A stretch of 64,000 bases of DNA from assembly GCF_004027225.2 (NCBI RefSeq), contig NC_044302.2, forward strand, positions 34,053,449 through 34,117,448, in the 5' to 3' direction. The DNA is from Strigops habroptila. Lineage: Eukaryota > Chordata > Aves > Psittaciformes > Psittacidae. The notes beneath the pieces are model-generated. The model had not been told where the DNA came from. It was given only the letters and a program-made list of their open reading frames with translations, and did not search any database. Shown here piece after piece: positions 1 to 13,139 of the stretch. Each line of letters begins with the position of its first letter. The stretch's first letter is position 1. Position numbers and translations under genes: made by a program.

Positions 1-3000
1 TATTTCATGCCAGCAACATAACCTGAAGGTCAAATCCTTTGATTTTAAAAGCACAGTCATATTCTGTGCATTAAAACTTAAATAATCATAAATACTCACA
101 TCAGTACAGAGCGGGGTTTGTTCTCCACAGTGTTTTGTCACCACTTCACTTGGGTTTATAATTTATGACAGAGTTGAGAGTCTTGGCTAACTAGGACTCG
201 TGAGATCTTCTGAAAATAAACACATGAAAAAAACAGGCAATCACAGATATCATTGTGTCTCAGACATTTCCAGAAATGGTACTATGCAGAATGAGAGATT
301 TCATTTTCTAATAGAGAGCTAGATGATGAGTGCATTATTGTTTCTCAGTTGAGATATGTCTATATAACAAATTGCAGTGCCAGGCAAGGTTACTGATGTT
401 AGCTCTAAGGATGCTGGAGGCTGGCAGCAGGCCAGCTGCATTAGCTGGGGTTTGCGGGGGCTAAAGAGCTGCTCCCAGGGATAGGCTTTACATGCCAATG
501 CAGGGCACCACAGTAGCGCAAGGCTGCAGCTTCCCGACACCCACTGAGTTCATTCGGGGTATTATTGTGGGGCACAGCACTGTGCTACATTGACGTATCT
601 AAGTGGTTTTGCTATTTGGCCTCCTTATGCTTTGGAGGGGAAATAAAATGTGAAAGGCAGACATCTAGCATACAGTGAACTATAACGTGTCAGATGCTCA
701 GTTGACCAACCCAGTCCCACACCCCAGCCAACCTACATGGTGTGACAGAGGCACAATTAAAAGAGCACAAGTGCACCAGCTACCACAGGGCTATCAACAT
801 TTTACAGTTAGAGCACACTGTAAAGACTTGGTTATGTGCATTAGTACAAATAGAATTATGCAGTGATTAAAAAATTATGCTGGACTCTTTACTGTCTTTT
901 CTTCACAGAGAAGTCACTTGATTACAAGCAGTAATTAAGAATACACACATGTTGAAATATATTGAAAGCATTACAATCCTCTTCTACAGTATAAAAAAAA
1001 AAAGAGGTAATACAAGCCCAGTCTTCCTTGCATTTACATAAGTAGTGCTGACACATTAATCCTTTCATTCAGAGGTGAATGAATAAGGGAGACTGTAAAA
1101 TTTTTAAGGAGCTATTCACCCAATTGAAAGAAACAGGAGAAAAGGAGAGACTAAAAGGTGAAACATACTTGACAGACAGGAAGCATTCATCAATGAGTGA
1201 GCTATGACACACCTATTCTGTTATATAAAATTATATTTTTAAGACTTTGAAGAGTCATCAGAATCTTTAATACCTTCATTTAAAATAAAATTGGCATGTT
1301 TACTTCATTTTTGTTCTTTAGTAAATCAGTATTTTTTCTTATTGGAGATACCAACATTTAATCCATAATTTACAGCTGAAATGCAGATGAAAAACCCCAC
1401 AAATATACCTTTATAAGTCACAAACTGTATACTGTGTGGGCTTAAGGAGATTTTACTCATCTTGACTCACATACAAAGCTATCTTCTCCCTGTGGCAAAA
1501 TAAAGTTTAAAATATCACATGTGCAGCTAATCCCTGACTGTATTATGGGAAAAAATGAAGTATAGATTAAGAACGCTTCAAGACTATCCCCCTTTTCAAT
1601 GCAAAACCCTCAAAGTTTCACTGGAAGAAATCAGGAGCCTCTGTGAACCTTGATTAAAATCTAGCCTGAATTTGTAATAAAATAATAAGCCAAGTGATTT
1701 TAGTTTTCCTACTTATATGAGTATTTCAGAGATCTGGAGTTCTTATCTAACTTTTCTGCTGGTGTAAAGCTGTGTCATTCACAAGCTGGACTATGATACA
1801 GTCCAGATAAATGTCTTACTGAGGTACACTTCTGTTACTTCATCGATGTAAGTGCTTCATAACAAAACAAACTTGCTCAGGCAAAAGAAGCTGGGGACTC
1901 TTAGCTGGCATCTTTTGGCAGTGCTCAGAAAGCAGCAAGCATGCCTTCCCATAACATTATCTTTGCCATTTTATTTGCATTACAGTCATGTCTATAAGTG
2001 CTTCCTGGAAGCTGCTGTAGTCTAAATAAAGATCTAGGGTTTCACTTTTTTTATTTCTGCAGCTAATGCACTGAATTAAAAACAAAAACAAATAGAGATA
2101 TTATGAGAGATGTAACAAACAATGCCAGCCTTAAGGTACTTCTCCCAAAAATCTGCTTCATAAATAAACTGAGGCAGATCAAACCCAAAATATTACATGA
2201 GAACAATTCAGTGCCAGATGGGGAAAGGGTGCTGTAAATTATGGCTGGATGCTCTCTTGTGTACATCTATCTCTAGTTCCTATCCCCCAATGTGGAGAGA
2301 CCTCCGTTGGAGTAAAGAGGCACTTTGCTACCTCTCTCCACTTGAGGCTTGCTGGGAATATTCCTATTGATACCAAAGACTATGACAGCAGGAAATTCTA
2401 CACAAGACATTGAGAAATACAGCCCCATATGTCAAGTTTCTCTGCTAGCTATCACAATTATTTTTAAACATGCATATACATATATATTATAATTTATATA
2501 TTACTTTATTGCTCAGCACAAGCTATAAAACCTATGAAAGAGTTACATAAAGTTCTGTGAATTATAGTTAATTTAGAGATGTGTTTGATTCCTTCTAATA
2601 GTGAAGATGAAGCATCAAGAACACAACTATTCTCTTCATAATAAGCATGAAACCTTCAACCACAGAAAAATTCCACAGCTTAACCTTTCAAGTGGAAGGG
2701 GTTCCATTAAAAGGACAAGCTAATAGCATCAGATTCACATTGAAATGAGCCATTCGATTATGCCACAAGCATCAAAGAAACAGAATGGGATAAGTAGGAC
2801 TTGAGGATAGCCTTGGCCACTGGATATACTCTAAAAGCATCTAAAAGCAGTCACTTAAGAACTGTAAGCAGAGAAGAGAGATTTATTACAGTGTTCAGGA
2901 GAGCATGGCACCACTGCCTTTATATGCAGCTATGAAGAGTCAGTCCATGCTCTGATTTCTGAATTGGAAATGGCAGTATTTCTTCCAAATATAGGCAAAG

Positions 3001-4041
3001 TGGAGGTGAGGGGAGAGGGAATCACTTTGCTCTTTGTGCCCTGCATTGCACAACATGATTTTTAGTGGTGTTTTTGGTGTTTTATATTTTCATAGTAAAC
3101 ACACACAAAACAAAAAGAAGACTGAAAAGCCATGCAATTGAATTAAATACTTGTCCACAGGAAAGCACGACTATTAAACAACTAATGGACCAGATCTGTA
3201 GTCCATATAGAATCACAGCTCATATTAAAGCAGATAAGTACACTGCTACTGTGAGAGCCAAAGGACTGAAATGTAAGAAGGAAAAAAGCCCACACATTCA
3301 TGCCATTTTGAATGCACAGAGTAAAATCCTACCTATTACTGTTTGAAGCTCAAAGAGTAATGAGCAAATGCAAGATGCTGCAGCTGAGCATAAAACAGAC
3401 CAAAAGCTTTGCACCAATTTTACATCAAACACCCATCCAGTTTGGAAGATTTCCATACCTCCAGCTACTCAGAGCATGTGGGGATGGCACCTGGATAATC
3501 ACCATACTCCTAACCTAGCAGCAAAAGAAGGGCAAATGCCCCGTGATTGACTGACACTTAGCCCTGTCAGGGAGACTAATTTGATTACCATCCATATGTT
3601 CCTCATAAGGAAAAGAAATAAAAGCAAAAATCTGATTCTGGCTCCAAATGACACATAGTTCTTGCATTTAGCACTTTAGTTTAGCAATCTTTGAATCTAC
3701 AATTGTATTAAGAAAGAGCAACTGCATTAATTATGGTAATCTCACTCTACCATTTTAAGTGACATGTTGTTTGTGTGGGTGCTTGTAGCTCTGCATACTT
3801 GTATGCAAACAAATGGAAGAAAAGCCTGAATGCCTGCCAAACCAAAAAGGAAATAAGTAGCAGCAAATGAAATGGTTTTTTGGTTTTTTTTTTTCAGATT
3901 TCTAAGAAACAATTACAAGGAAGAAAGAGCAAAACCCAAAAGCACAAGAAAGTTCTTAGCAGCTACTGAGTCTCCTTGGGACCTGGATCATGTTTTAAAG
4001 GATCTATTCAGGTGTATCCAACCTTAGTGTATTATTGTAAA
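1..4041. other. Noncoding unique sequence
   Basis: A+T-rich intergenic sequence. No reading frame here resembles a known protein; the longest are short, lack splice context and have no repeated or conserved motif. A small A/T dinucleotide-rich patch lies near 2,470-2,505. I recognise no repeat family in this stretch. Confidence 0.6.
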
Positions 4042-4180
4042 TTCATAGATTTTTAAGGCCAGAAGGGATCATTAGTTATGATCATCCATTTTCATCCACC
4101 ACAGGCTATAAAGAACGTCTCCCAGTGAGGCCTGAATAAAACCTGACACTTAATGAAGCAGGAGAACATCTTTTAGGACA
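4042..4180 (-). repeat. Ancient CR1-like LINE remnant
   Basis: The stretch opens with TCATAGATTTTTAAGGCCAG, followed by AAGGGATCATTAG and GATCATC. This resembles the reverse complement of the 3' end of old amniote CR1 families, of the kind abundant in turtles and crocodilians, where a CATAGATT...AAGGCCAGAAGGGACCAT block is typical. Similarity fades rightward through ACATCTTTTAG near 4,170. It is more diverged than the avian CR1 copies elsewhere in the window, so it is probably older. Family assignment is from memory of the consensus. Confidence 0.45.
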
Positions 4181-7100
4181 CAGCCAATTTTCACTTAAAA
4201 ACTTTGGTCCTGCTTATTCTTGGGAAAACTGTATCCTCTTGTGTGCATTTTAAGTATATTCACCACAGCACTAGCAAGAATAATTCACTCCCTTGCAGAG
4301 TACCTGAAGGGGAAGAAGCAGCTTAGATGGGATTCCAGCAGTGGTCAGGGTCTCTTCATTGACATAAATTTTATCCTGTGTCAGTGCATACGTTAAAAAC
4401 AGAAATTCACAGGGAAGACAGCACAGCCTTTCTTTGGCCATTTTAGGATTTTATTCATGAGGAAAAGAAAGAGAAAGGGAAAAGGAAAGAGAAAAGGAAC
4501 AGGAAAATTTTCAACAGGAAAAAACAGAAACAATTCATGCTCAACGTCACAGTCAGGAAGCACCAGCAAATGGAGAAATTGTAACCAGCAGCCCATCTGA
4601 GATTAGAGCACAATTTGGTGCTTCTGTTCTTGTATCTGATATTGTCCTACTCACAGCCTTTGTCCTCTGCATGTCTTTTCCGGGATCCTTAGTCTGTGTT
4701 CTTACCAAATTTGAAAACATCTAGCCTGTTCACCAGCCTCTTCTTTCATTAACAGGAGAACAGACAGGGGATTGTCATACTACCTGCTGGCCCTACTTGA
4801 GTGTTGAATATATGTATAATAAATGACTTTATTTTAATAGCACAAATCATCAGTGAACTAGCATCAAGAGATGTGGGAAATTTTATTTAGCCTGGATAAA
4901 TGACAAGCCTCAACATTTTCTTTATTTATTTCAACACCAAACCCCTCCTTTCTTGGCAATAAGGCCTTCCTTAATCTCCTTTAATGCAGAGAATAACCAT
5001 TATGGATTAATCAAATCTATGATTCAGCTAGAGAAATGAAAATGCCCAGTTGTAATGTATAACAGCTATAAGATAGCTCAGGGTAGGCTGACAAAGTAGA
5101 CAATAGACAAGAGCTGAAGTTTACTCATAAGCACAGATACAGTAAAAAAATGTCATGTTTGCTGACCTGTTTTCCTCCTGACCATGCAGAAAAGCAGTAA
5201 CCAGTATTACTTAGGCAATAGGGTACAATAATCCCTCTGAGGGGCTGAACAGTAATTGTTTTAGGAATTTGCATTTTGCCTCAAAACCCCACACAGGGGT
5301 CTACCTCACCTTGACAGTAAGCACTCTTTCTGTTCAAGCAAAGTATTTCATGTGGGAATACCAAACCCTACATGAATGGTTTTTGTATACATGCATTATA
5401 GGCCAAATTTCTGTCCCCTATTTGAGAACAGATGTTACCTTGCTGTGACTAGAGGCCAAAAATAAGAGAGAAAAAAGAGGAAAAACTGACAAGAAACTAC
5501 AATAATTTTCTTCTACATTGTAAAGGTTGTTTTTTCACCTTTGCAAATAGGCTGCATTTTTGTTAGCTGTTGCTACTGTGTGCTCTGCATGTATCACACC
5601 AGGATTTTAAATACCCAGTACTGTATTTTTGAAATGCTTTGAATTACATGAATATTTTCACTGAAAAGCATGTCTAAAAACTGAGCTACCACGAAGCTAA
5701 CTTGCTGAAGCTCAGCATGGAAAGACTTCAAAAAACCATTTATTTTGAAAGTAAAAAATAAGTAAAGTAATTAATTAAAAAAAAAAAAAAAAACTATCTA
5801 AGACCCAAATTATTCCATTCTATTTTATCAGGTATTTCATTGTTAATTTTTACTTTCTTTCAATGGAGCCAAACTTTCAAGTTTTATTCTGATTATTTCT
5901 GGAAAAGAAGACCCATCTTAATTTCCAGACACAAAAGCACATCAGAACTATATCCAGTTCAGAGCTAGTGAAACCTAACATATAAAAATACAAACTCTCA
6001 CGGCCTCTTAAAGCTCTTAATATTAGACTAAAGGTAAGTTTAATAAAGAGAAATTGCAAGCAGGTAAAATGCTGCTTCTCGTTCTCATTAGGGTGTGGTG
6101 AAAATTAATTCCTATGCAGAAAGCACTTTGAGATCTTTGCATGAAAGGCATTACTTTGGTTAAAAGCAAGCTAGTATTATTAAGTGTTATTAAAATAAAT
6201 TGGAGGCAGAGAACATCATACATGCTTCTCTGTAGGTTAAACCTGAGAACTGGGCTCTGTTGCATTGTAGCTCAAGTTTAACCTTTAGAGCACCAACATC
6301 ATATACATCTCAATTACACTGGAGAGATAAGACTCCCCTGGGCCTTCCAACCTCCCAGCCATGGCGTAAACAGCTAGTTGACAGCCAAAATGTTGTAATT
6401 GCCAAGGAACTTTGTAAGGCAATTTTGGATTACAAAAAGGAAGCAAATAATAATTTCATGTTTAAATTTGTTTTGTTTTAAGGATACACAATTGTAAATA
6501 CACAGCTGCGTGGATCAAGTACAAGCCTCTTAGTTTTGAAGCCCATAATTTTATATTATGACCTTCATATCAGTCTATTCCCATAGAGAAATTCCAAGAC
6601 TTGGAAGGTTTTGCTGAAAAAGAATTAATAGAAGGAGCAGAACAATCAGTTTTGTCTCTGATTTTTGCTGTTGGTTTTTGTATTTTAAAACGCTAACTAA
6701 ATGTGTAAAAATGCCAGCCATGGAGACCAAGGTCCTCTGTGTAATCACAAAACAAACATATCACAGAGCAGCATCAAGGCATACTTGTTAAATCATCATG
6801 TAGCGCTCATGTGCAGAGGCCTGACAGAATTGTACTGTTCATGGATTTGCTGTTTCAAAAATCCAGGCTGTATCTGGACATAAGTAGCACATCAATTTAA
6901 GTCACATTCCATATTCAGAAATCCAGCTGGATTGTGAACTTCCAGGACCAGGCTTATAAATACAAAGCAAAAGTCATAAAGCCTGATTAGAAATGAATTA
7001 ACTAAGAATAAGAATAGAAAAGAGAATGTAGTTGGGAAGAGCCAAGACCAGAGTGATGGAATAGACACTTTAGTTACTAACTTCGACATTTTTTTCTTTT

Positions 7101-10100
7101 GATGAAGATGTCAAAAATAGAAACAGAGATGTTCAGTTTATAAAATTGTTACTATTGACACATAAAAATTTTAAAGCTTTAAAAATATGCAAAGTGGCCA
7201 ATAAAACAGAATTCATTCTGTATTGTTCTCATAAGGGTTATTTAGAAAGGTACCTTGGCATAGGTAAAACTGCGTATCCTCTTGAGAACACCTGTGAACT
7301 CTTGAGTTTAATTGGGCAACAGCTGGTGCTGATTGTGAGTTTTCTTGTTGTATCTCATTACTGGTTTCCCCCATGCTCTTTTCTGATTTAGCGTTGCGTC
7401 TGTGTGCTGCTTAAAGGACCCTAGCAGAAATAGTTAAAGATAGTCAAAGAAAATGATTAAAATTGTTTGTGTGTACTGTTGAGATTATTCAGACGATAGC
7501 AGATGTGTGATGTATGGGAGTAGTGGTCTGGGGATATCACACATTGGCTGACAGTCTTCACAATATCTTTCTCCATCTAGACACCAAGTTTTTCTGCAGA
7601 GGTTCAGAGAAGCTGCCACTTAAAGCTATTTAGGGGCTAAAAAGCTCAAAAAAAAAAAAGAAGAACCCATAAAAAACCTTGTCATTTTGCAGTAGAATAT
7701 ATTCCTTGCTCTCAATTCAATAAAATTATAAAGAAGTAATCATGTGTGTCCTACTGCATTATCTTGCTAAGCATTCTCAGGGCAAAGCTGCTGATCCTAA
7801 AAGCTGAAGTACCATCTTTTGCAATGTTTAGAAGAATTAGGAGTTCAGAGAGTGCTGACCTTGACAAAAGTGAGAAACTCAAAGTGCACAAAGTAGGAGA
7901 GCAAATGGCAGATGAAAAATGAGTTTTTCTGGAAAAAGGGTAATGAAAGAAAGTCAAAGAAAAAGCCCTCTGCAGTGATATTATCAGCCAGATGCCTATT
8001 GCAAAATAAGAACATAATTCTGAGAAAATCTGAAATTGGTAACAGAACAAAAGCACTAAAAATGCATTACTTTACTTACTAATGGCTTCAGTGAGATCAG
8101 AACTAGACCGAGACTAGAGTCTTGACAATGGAAATTCCCACCTATTTTCCTGATACATAAGGTCTTCCACAGAGAGAAAAATGGGATTAAAATTAGCCCT
8201 TCAGCTAGTGCTGTTTAAAAAAACCCCAAGTCATCAGATGCAGTGCTCTGAAATAGCTATAAAGTGAGCACTCACTGTCATTTGAGCAGATAGTAAGTTT
8301 AAATATAGGTCAATAAAGCTGATTGTAATACTGCAGATATTCAATTGATATTTATAAACTAGATCAGTTTCAATTGTGTAACACTACAACATATTATGAA
8401 CATAATATTATACACATTGATATTATCGCCATAAAATTTGCATTAATCTACCATATTATAACCACATGAAACCATTAAATATTTTGTCTTTTAATACTAT
8501 TTTGATTTCTAATGTCTGTAACATCAAGCTGCTTTTTCATTTTCATCTCTTTAAGCACAAGAAAAAGAAAAACAGGCAACACAAAAAGACAGTAATGCTG
8601 TGTGCAGCAAGTGGAAAAATATTTTAATTGCACTAATACCACTTTGGGGCATAAGTATGCATTACTTATACATAGAAAGTACAAAGTCTACCTTATCAAT
8701 AACTGAAGTGACATGATTTAGCCTTTGTACACTGAGCTGGTGTAGTATCTCCTTAATTGGTATAGGACAGACATATATTTAGACATATTTTTCTTTGCAA
8801 ACAGATAGAAGTATTGAATATATAAATACACTCAGAAATACTTACACCTAAGAGATTACAGGACAATTATGAATATTTATAATCCTGAATTGTAAAGAGT
8901 TGAAGTTGTATTAATCTGCATTGCCATTTCTTTAGATTTACTTATTAACGTTCTTATAAATCTCATTAATAGATGTCTCTTTAGCAATGTGCTTTTACTA
9001 ATTCTGCAGCCATAACAACAGAAAGCATTAACGTTGTTTGAGACAATCTTCAGCTAGTGTCCCTGCAACTAGCAAGACATATTTATTGCAACATTGTGTT
9101 TTATGTCTTTATTAATGCAGTATTAACATTGTTATTACCCTCAGAAGATAATTTCTATATACACAGAATACCTAATACTGAAAGAATTTTTTTGCTGATC
9201 CTTGTTAAGAAACATATTTGTCATGACTGACAGAAGAAACACATTCTTAAAGATGAAAGTTTTTGTGTCGAATCAGATATTAATATGAAGTTTACTGTCA
9301 GTGTCTTGTTTCTGGTAACCCCAAAATTTGTATTTAATTTAGACTGTAATATTTTGTAACTAAAATTCAGTTTGTCTACTGGGCTACTGGAGCTTCCACC
9401 TCAGCACGAGGTGTCAGGTAGGTTCTGTGCTTGGGAAAAGTACCTTACTGATCACCTCCCTGCTTGCTAGATAGCTGTTCCCAAAAGAAACTGTGCACAT
9501 ATGCATCCCATCTCTGTCAGACCCACCCACTTTCCTGAGGCCGATGCAATGATAGACCCACAACAACATCTCTCTGCTCTGCTAAATGGTTTCCTCATAA
9601 GGGGAAACATGACAGGTCAGTTCACAAGGAGTTACAGGGTCTTGGTTAAGATAAAGACAGATACAACGTTCACCAAAACTATGGAGATATTCAACTGATA
9701 TTATCTCTTTAAACATCAGGTAAACAATTCTGGGACTGTAGCTTTTAAAAAATCTAGATAAACTTCCTGAATTTCACCACAGTAAAGTTAATACATCTTT
9801 CCTAAGCTTGGTTGCAAATAAGAGACATGCCCCTAAGCAGCTTATAGCAATATCAAATAAAATCAGGTTACAGCAAGATACCTCAGTTTCATCATACATT
9901 TACCTTCATCTTAAAGTTCTAATTTATACCAAAACCAAAGCCATATTTCCAAAGGCTATAGATTTTTACATCAAAGGCTTGATTCTTGGCAGAAACAACT
10001 AGCCATTTAGAGGAATAATGCTATAAATGCAGAAATACTAGTTAGTTACGTTCAGAGAAAGAAAGTAGGTTAATGACAGTAAAAGCTGCCAAAAGCTTGA

Positions 10101-10241
10101 GAAACACTTTGCTCTTCCAAGACCAATCACACCTTTTTAGCCACTCAGATAGTCCTTGAAAGGTTTTCTTTAGGTCGCTATGCACCATTAGAAAATTAAT
10201 TGACTGATTTTAATGTGGGATTTATATAACACAGGTACACT
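4181..10241. other. Noncoding unique sequence
   Basis: No gene is supported. It contains an uninterrupted 41-nt purine tract at 4,459-4,499 and an A-run near 5,779-5,795. Short open frames occur on both strands at the density expected of A+T-rich noncoding DNA. Confidence 0.55.
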
Positions 10242-10925
10242 CATAGATTCACAGAATCACAAGGTGAATGAGGTTGGAAGGGACTTCTGGATGCCATCTG
10301 CTCCAAGCCCCCTGCCTAAGCAAGGCCAGCTAGATCCAGTTGCCCAGGACCATGTTGAGATAGCTACTGAATATCACCAAAGAGGTAAACTGCATAGCCC
10401 CTCTAGACAACATGTGCCAGTGCTTAGTTACCCTCACAGTCAAAAAGTGTTTCCTGATGTTGAGGAGGAGCCTCCTGTGTTTCAGTGTGTACTTGTTGTG
10501 GTCCTGTCAGTGGGCACCACTGTAAAGAGTAGCTCTGTCTTCTCTGCACCCTCCCTTCAGATATTTATATACACTCGTGAGATCTTCCTCTTGAGACTTC
10601 TCCAAGCTGAACAGTCCCAGCTCTCTCAGCTGGGACCTTTCCTCATAGGAGAGGTGCTCCAGTCACTTGATCATCTTTGCAGTCCTTCACTGGACTTTCT
10701 TCAGTATGTTCATGTCTCTCTTGAACTGAGGTGGTCAGAACTGAACACAGGGATGAGCGGAGAGGAAGGATCATCTCCCCTGACCTGCTGGCAATGCTTT
10801 TTTTAATGCAGCCCAGAATACTATTAGCTTTTTTTTTGCTGCAAGGGAACATTATTGGCTGATGTTCAACTTGGTGTCTACCAGAACCCCTAAATACTTC
10901 TCTGCAAAGCTGTTTTCCTGCTGGG
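10242..10925 (-). mobile_element. 5'-truncated CR1 LINE (antisense)
   Basis: The left edge reads CATAGATTCACAGAATCACA followed by GGTTGGAAGGGACTTCTGGA, which is the reverse complement of the avian CR1 3' terminus. The body continues with recognisable CR1 phrases on the plus strand (TCACAGTCAAAAAGTGTTTC, CTCCAAGCTGAACAGTCCCA, AGGAGAGGTGCTCCAGTCA). The element therefore runs right to left, with its 3' tail at about 10,242 and a truncated 5' end near 10,925. It covers the end of the reverse-transcriptase ORF and the 3' UTR. A 197-codon plus-strand frame across it is antisense to the LINE and is not a gene. It is not competent to move, because most of the RT ORF is missing. Confidence 0.9.
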
Positions 10926-12975
10926 GCAACTCATGATATTCATAATAATAAAAAGACAAAGAAGGAAATTACTATAGAAACAAATAACTGTTACTTAATA
11001 TTATTTTGTACTCATGCACACATAGCCAACAATGTCTAAAAGCCTTATTCAAATATGTGAAATCAAGGAAGCCTACGTATGTGTCCAAAATGAAATTTGG
11101 CCCAACTAGTTTTAAGCACATATTTATTCCAGAAAGACTTTATGTCCAGAAAGAGTCAAACTTTGTCCCAATGATGGGATAAATAAATTTTAAAAATGTG
11201 CCATCATTTTCTAGCTATTTTCTTTTTGCCAGGAAATGTTGCAACAGATGATCCTTGAGGACCCCTTCCAAGTTGGTATTCTATGATTCTTGCCTTGGGA
11301 ATCTCCATTTTTGAGAGGATCTTTGAGTCTAATCCGGGTGAATGAAGTTCATGAAGGTATGAAAGCTGAATCATCTCATCCTGACAGGAGGAAATGCCAT
11401 GAGGAGAGGCCACTGAGCAAGCAAAGATAAGGACGTGAAACCTGAATGTTTCTCATGTCCACATGCCAAGAAGTAGAAAGTTACATGTAAAGGTGTTCAG
11501 GAACCTGTTGGGTTGGATGGGAGGATGCCCATATTTTTGAAGATGTCAGCAGACATCTGCAGAAGCAGGGCACAGGGCCTACCAGAGACACCTGCTGAGG
11601 GTGTGATTCTGTACAAACTATGTGGTATCATGTCCAAATCCAGCAGCCCTACTGCTCAGCAGGTTTAATTACCATTAGTGCAATGCTGCACTGCTGGGGC
11701 GGGGGGGTGTCTACCCTCTTTCTGGATACAGTCCTAGTTTAATCATATTATCTCAGGTGTGACTGGACCAGGATCCACTGAGAAATGTAGGTATGTTCCA
11801 AGCATCTACAGATGCTTTGTAACTAAATCCAGTAGATATCAATCCAGGTATGATCAGTAGCTCAACAAACTTCTCAGTTTGAGAGATGAAAGCTGAAAGA
11901 TGTCTTTAAATCAGCAACCAAGACAATGTTTTGGAATAATTAAAGAACTGCTACAATGAGACAGGATGATAAGGCTACGTGCTCAGGAATTCATCTCCCA
12001 GCTTGCCATGCCTATGCCACTTTTATAGTGGCAGTAATACAGAAATGTGTCAGTAAGGTGAAAAATTACGAAGTGTCCAACAACAAAAGGTGCCCTCAGT
12101 CTCCATAGATAACGATGCAAATTGTAATTTTTCAAGTAGTTAATCTGTTATTACTAATCACTTTTCAGCTACCTTGTTGATAAGGGTGTTTAACATTGGA
12201 ACTGAAAGTGAGAAAGAAATCACTATGGACCTGTACACAATTTCCTACTTAGATTCTTATAAAATTGCCCATATCAACTGTTAAAACAGCTCACAACAAA
12301 TTATAACTAAATTCACAGTAAACCACAATAGAAATAAAATTCTTTTCCTACTTCCAACAGGCAGCTAGAGACACAATCCCTTGATACTCCTTCTTTTTTC
12401 TTTCTCCTTGTGTCTTTGTCTCTTCTTCCCAGGTATTTTTAGCAGCAGCTTTGGAACAGTGAAGTTGAAAAAGTGAGCCTTAGACTTTGTTCTGAAGGCA
12501 GTGAGATTTGTGGTCTTTCTTATTTCCTCCAATAATGAGATCCAAACCACTTGCCTTGGTGCCAAGGAAGCCCCATCTCCAGCTCCCATGAGCTTCACCC
12601 TTGAGGCTGATGAGCTCATAGTTTATGAAAGAACATGGTTGTCAAAAGATATCATCAATATAGAGAGAGGTCCTCTCAGGGAAATCTTCAGTGGTCTTGA
12701 AGGTTAATAATAGGACCTGAAGTTTCATCCAACATATTTATGATTTCATAATAAATTTATTAAATGCATAAGTTCATAAATTTAGTAGTTTCTTTCAGCT
12801 ACAATCTGAAAATGGGGTTATAAAACTGAGAAAGAAGAAACCTAGTAACTGCCACTGAGTGTGCTTAACTCAGTGGAGCCTTGTCGTTGGGTTTCCGCCT
12901 TCTCTTCAAACCTTGTTCATCAGCCTCTAGTTAATTGATGATTTCTCGATGGACAAACAGAGTATGGGTTTGTGG
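10926..12975. other. Noncoding sequence
   Basis: No gene recognised. The stretch holds one short CR1 tail (listed separately) and a G-run near 11,699-11,707. Local purine- or pyrimidine-rich words near 12,390-12,430 are short. Confidence 0.5.
11244..11290 (+). repeat. CR1 3'-tail fragment
   Basis: ACAGATGATCCTTGAGGACC, CCTTCCAAGTTGGTATTCTA and TGATTCT form the last roughly 45 bp of an avian CR1 in sense orientation, with only one ATTCTATG unit. It lies about 320 bp from the antisense CR1 at 10,242-10,925 and points the opposite way. It is either a very short independent insertion or a broken older copy. Confidence 0.6.
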
Positions 12976-13003
12976 GCTTTATTTATTTATTTATTTATTA
13001 TGC

Positions 13004-13040
<37 letters not shown>

Positions 13041-13139
13041 TGCGGGAACCAACAGTCTTGCCACAAGAACTGCCAGTTTTATATATTCATATAAATTTAT
13101 ATATTTATATAAATATATATATAAATAAATAAATAAATA
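12976..13139. repeat. Low-complexity cluster (TTTA)n, T26, AT-rich
   Basis: A run of TTTA units (about 12,978-13,000) is followed by an uninterrupted T26 at 13,010-13,035. After a 45-bp spacer comes a TATA/AAATA-type block (about 13,080-13,139) ending in repeated AAAT. No gene or element body is visible between them. The T-run could be the antisense poly(A) of a very short retro-insertion, but no AATAAA lies at the appropriate place. Confidence 0.8.
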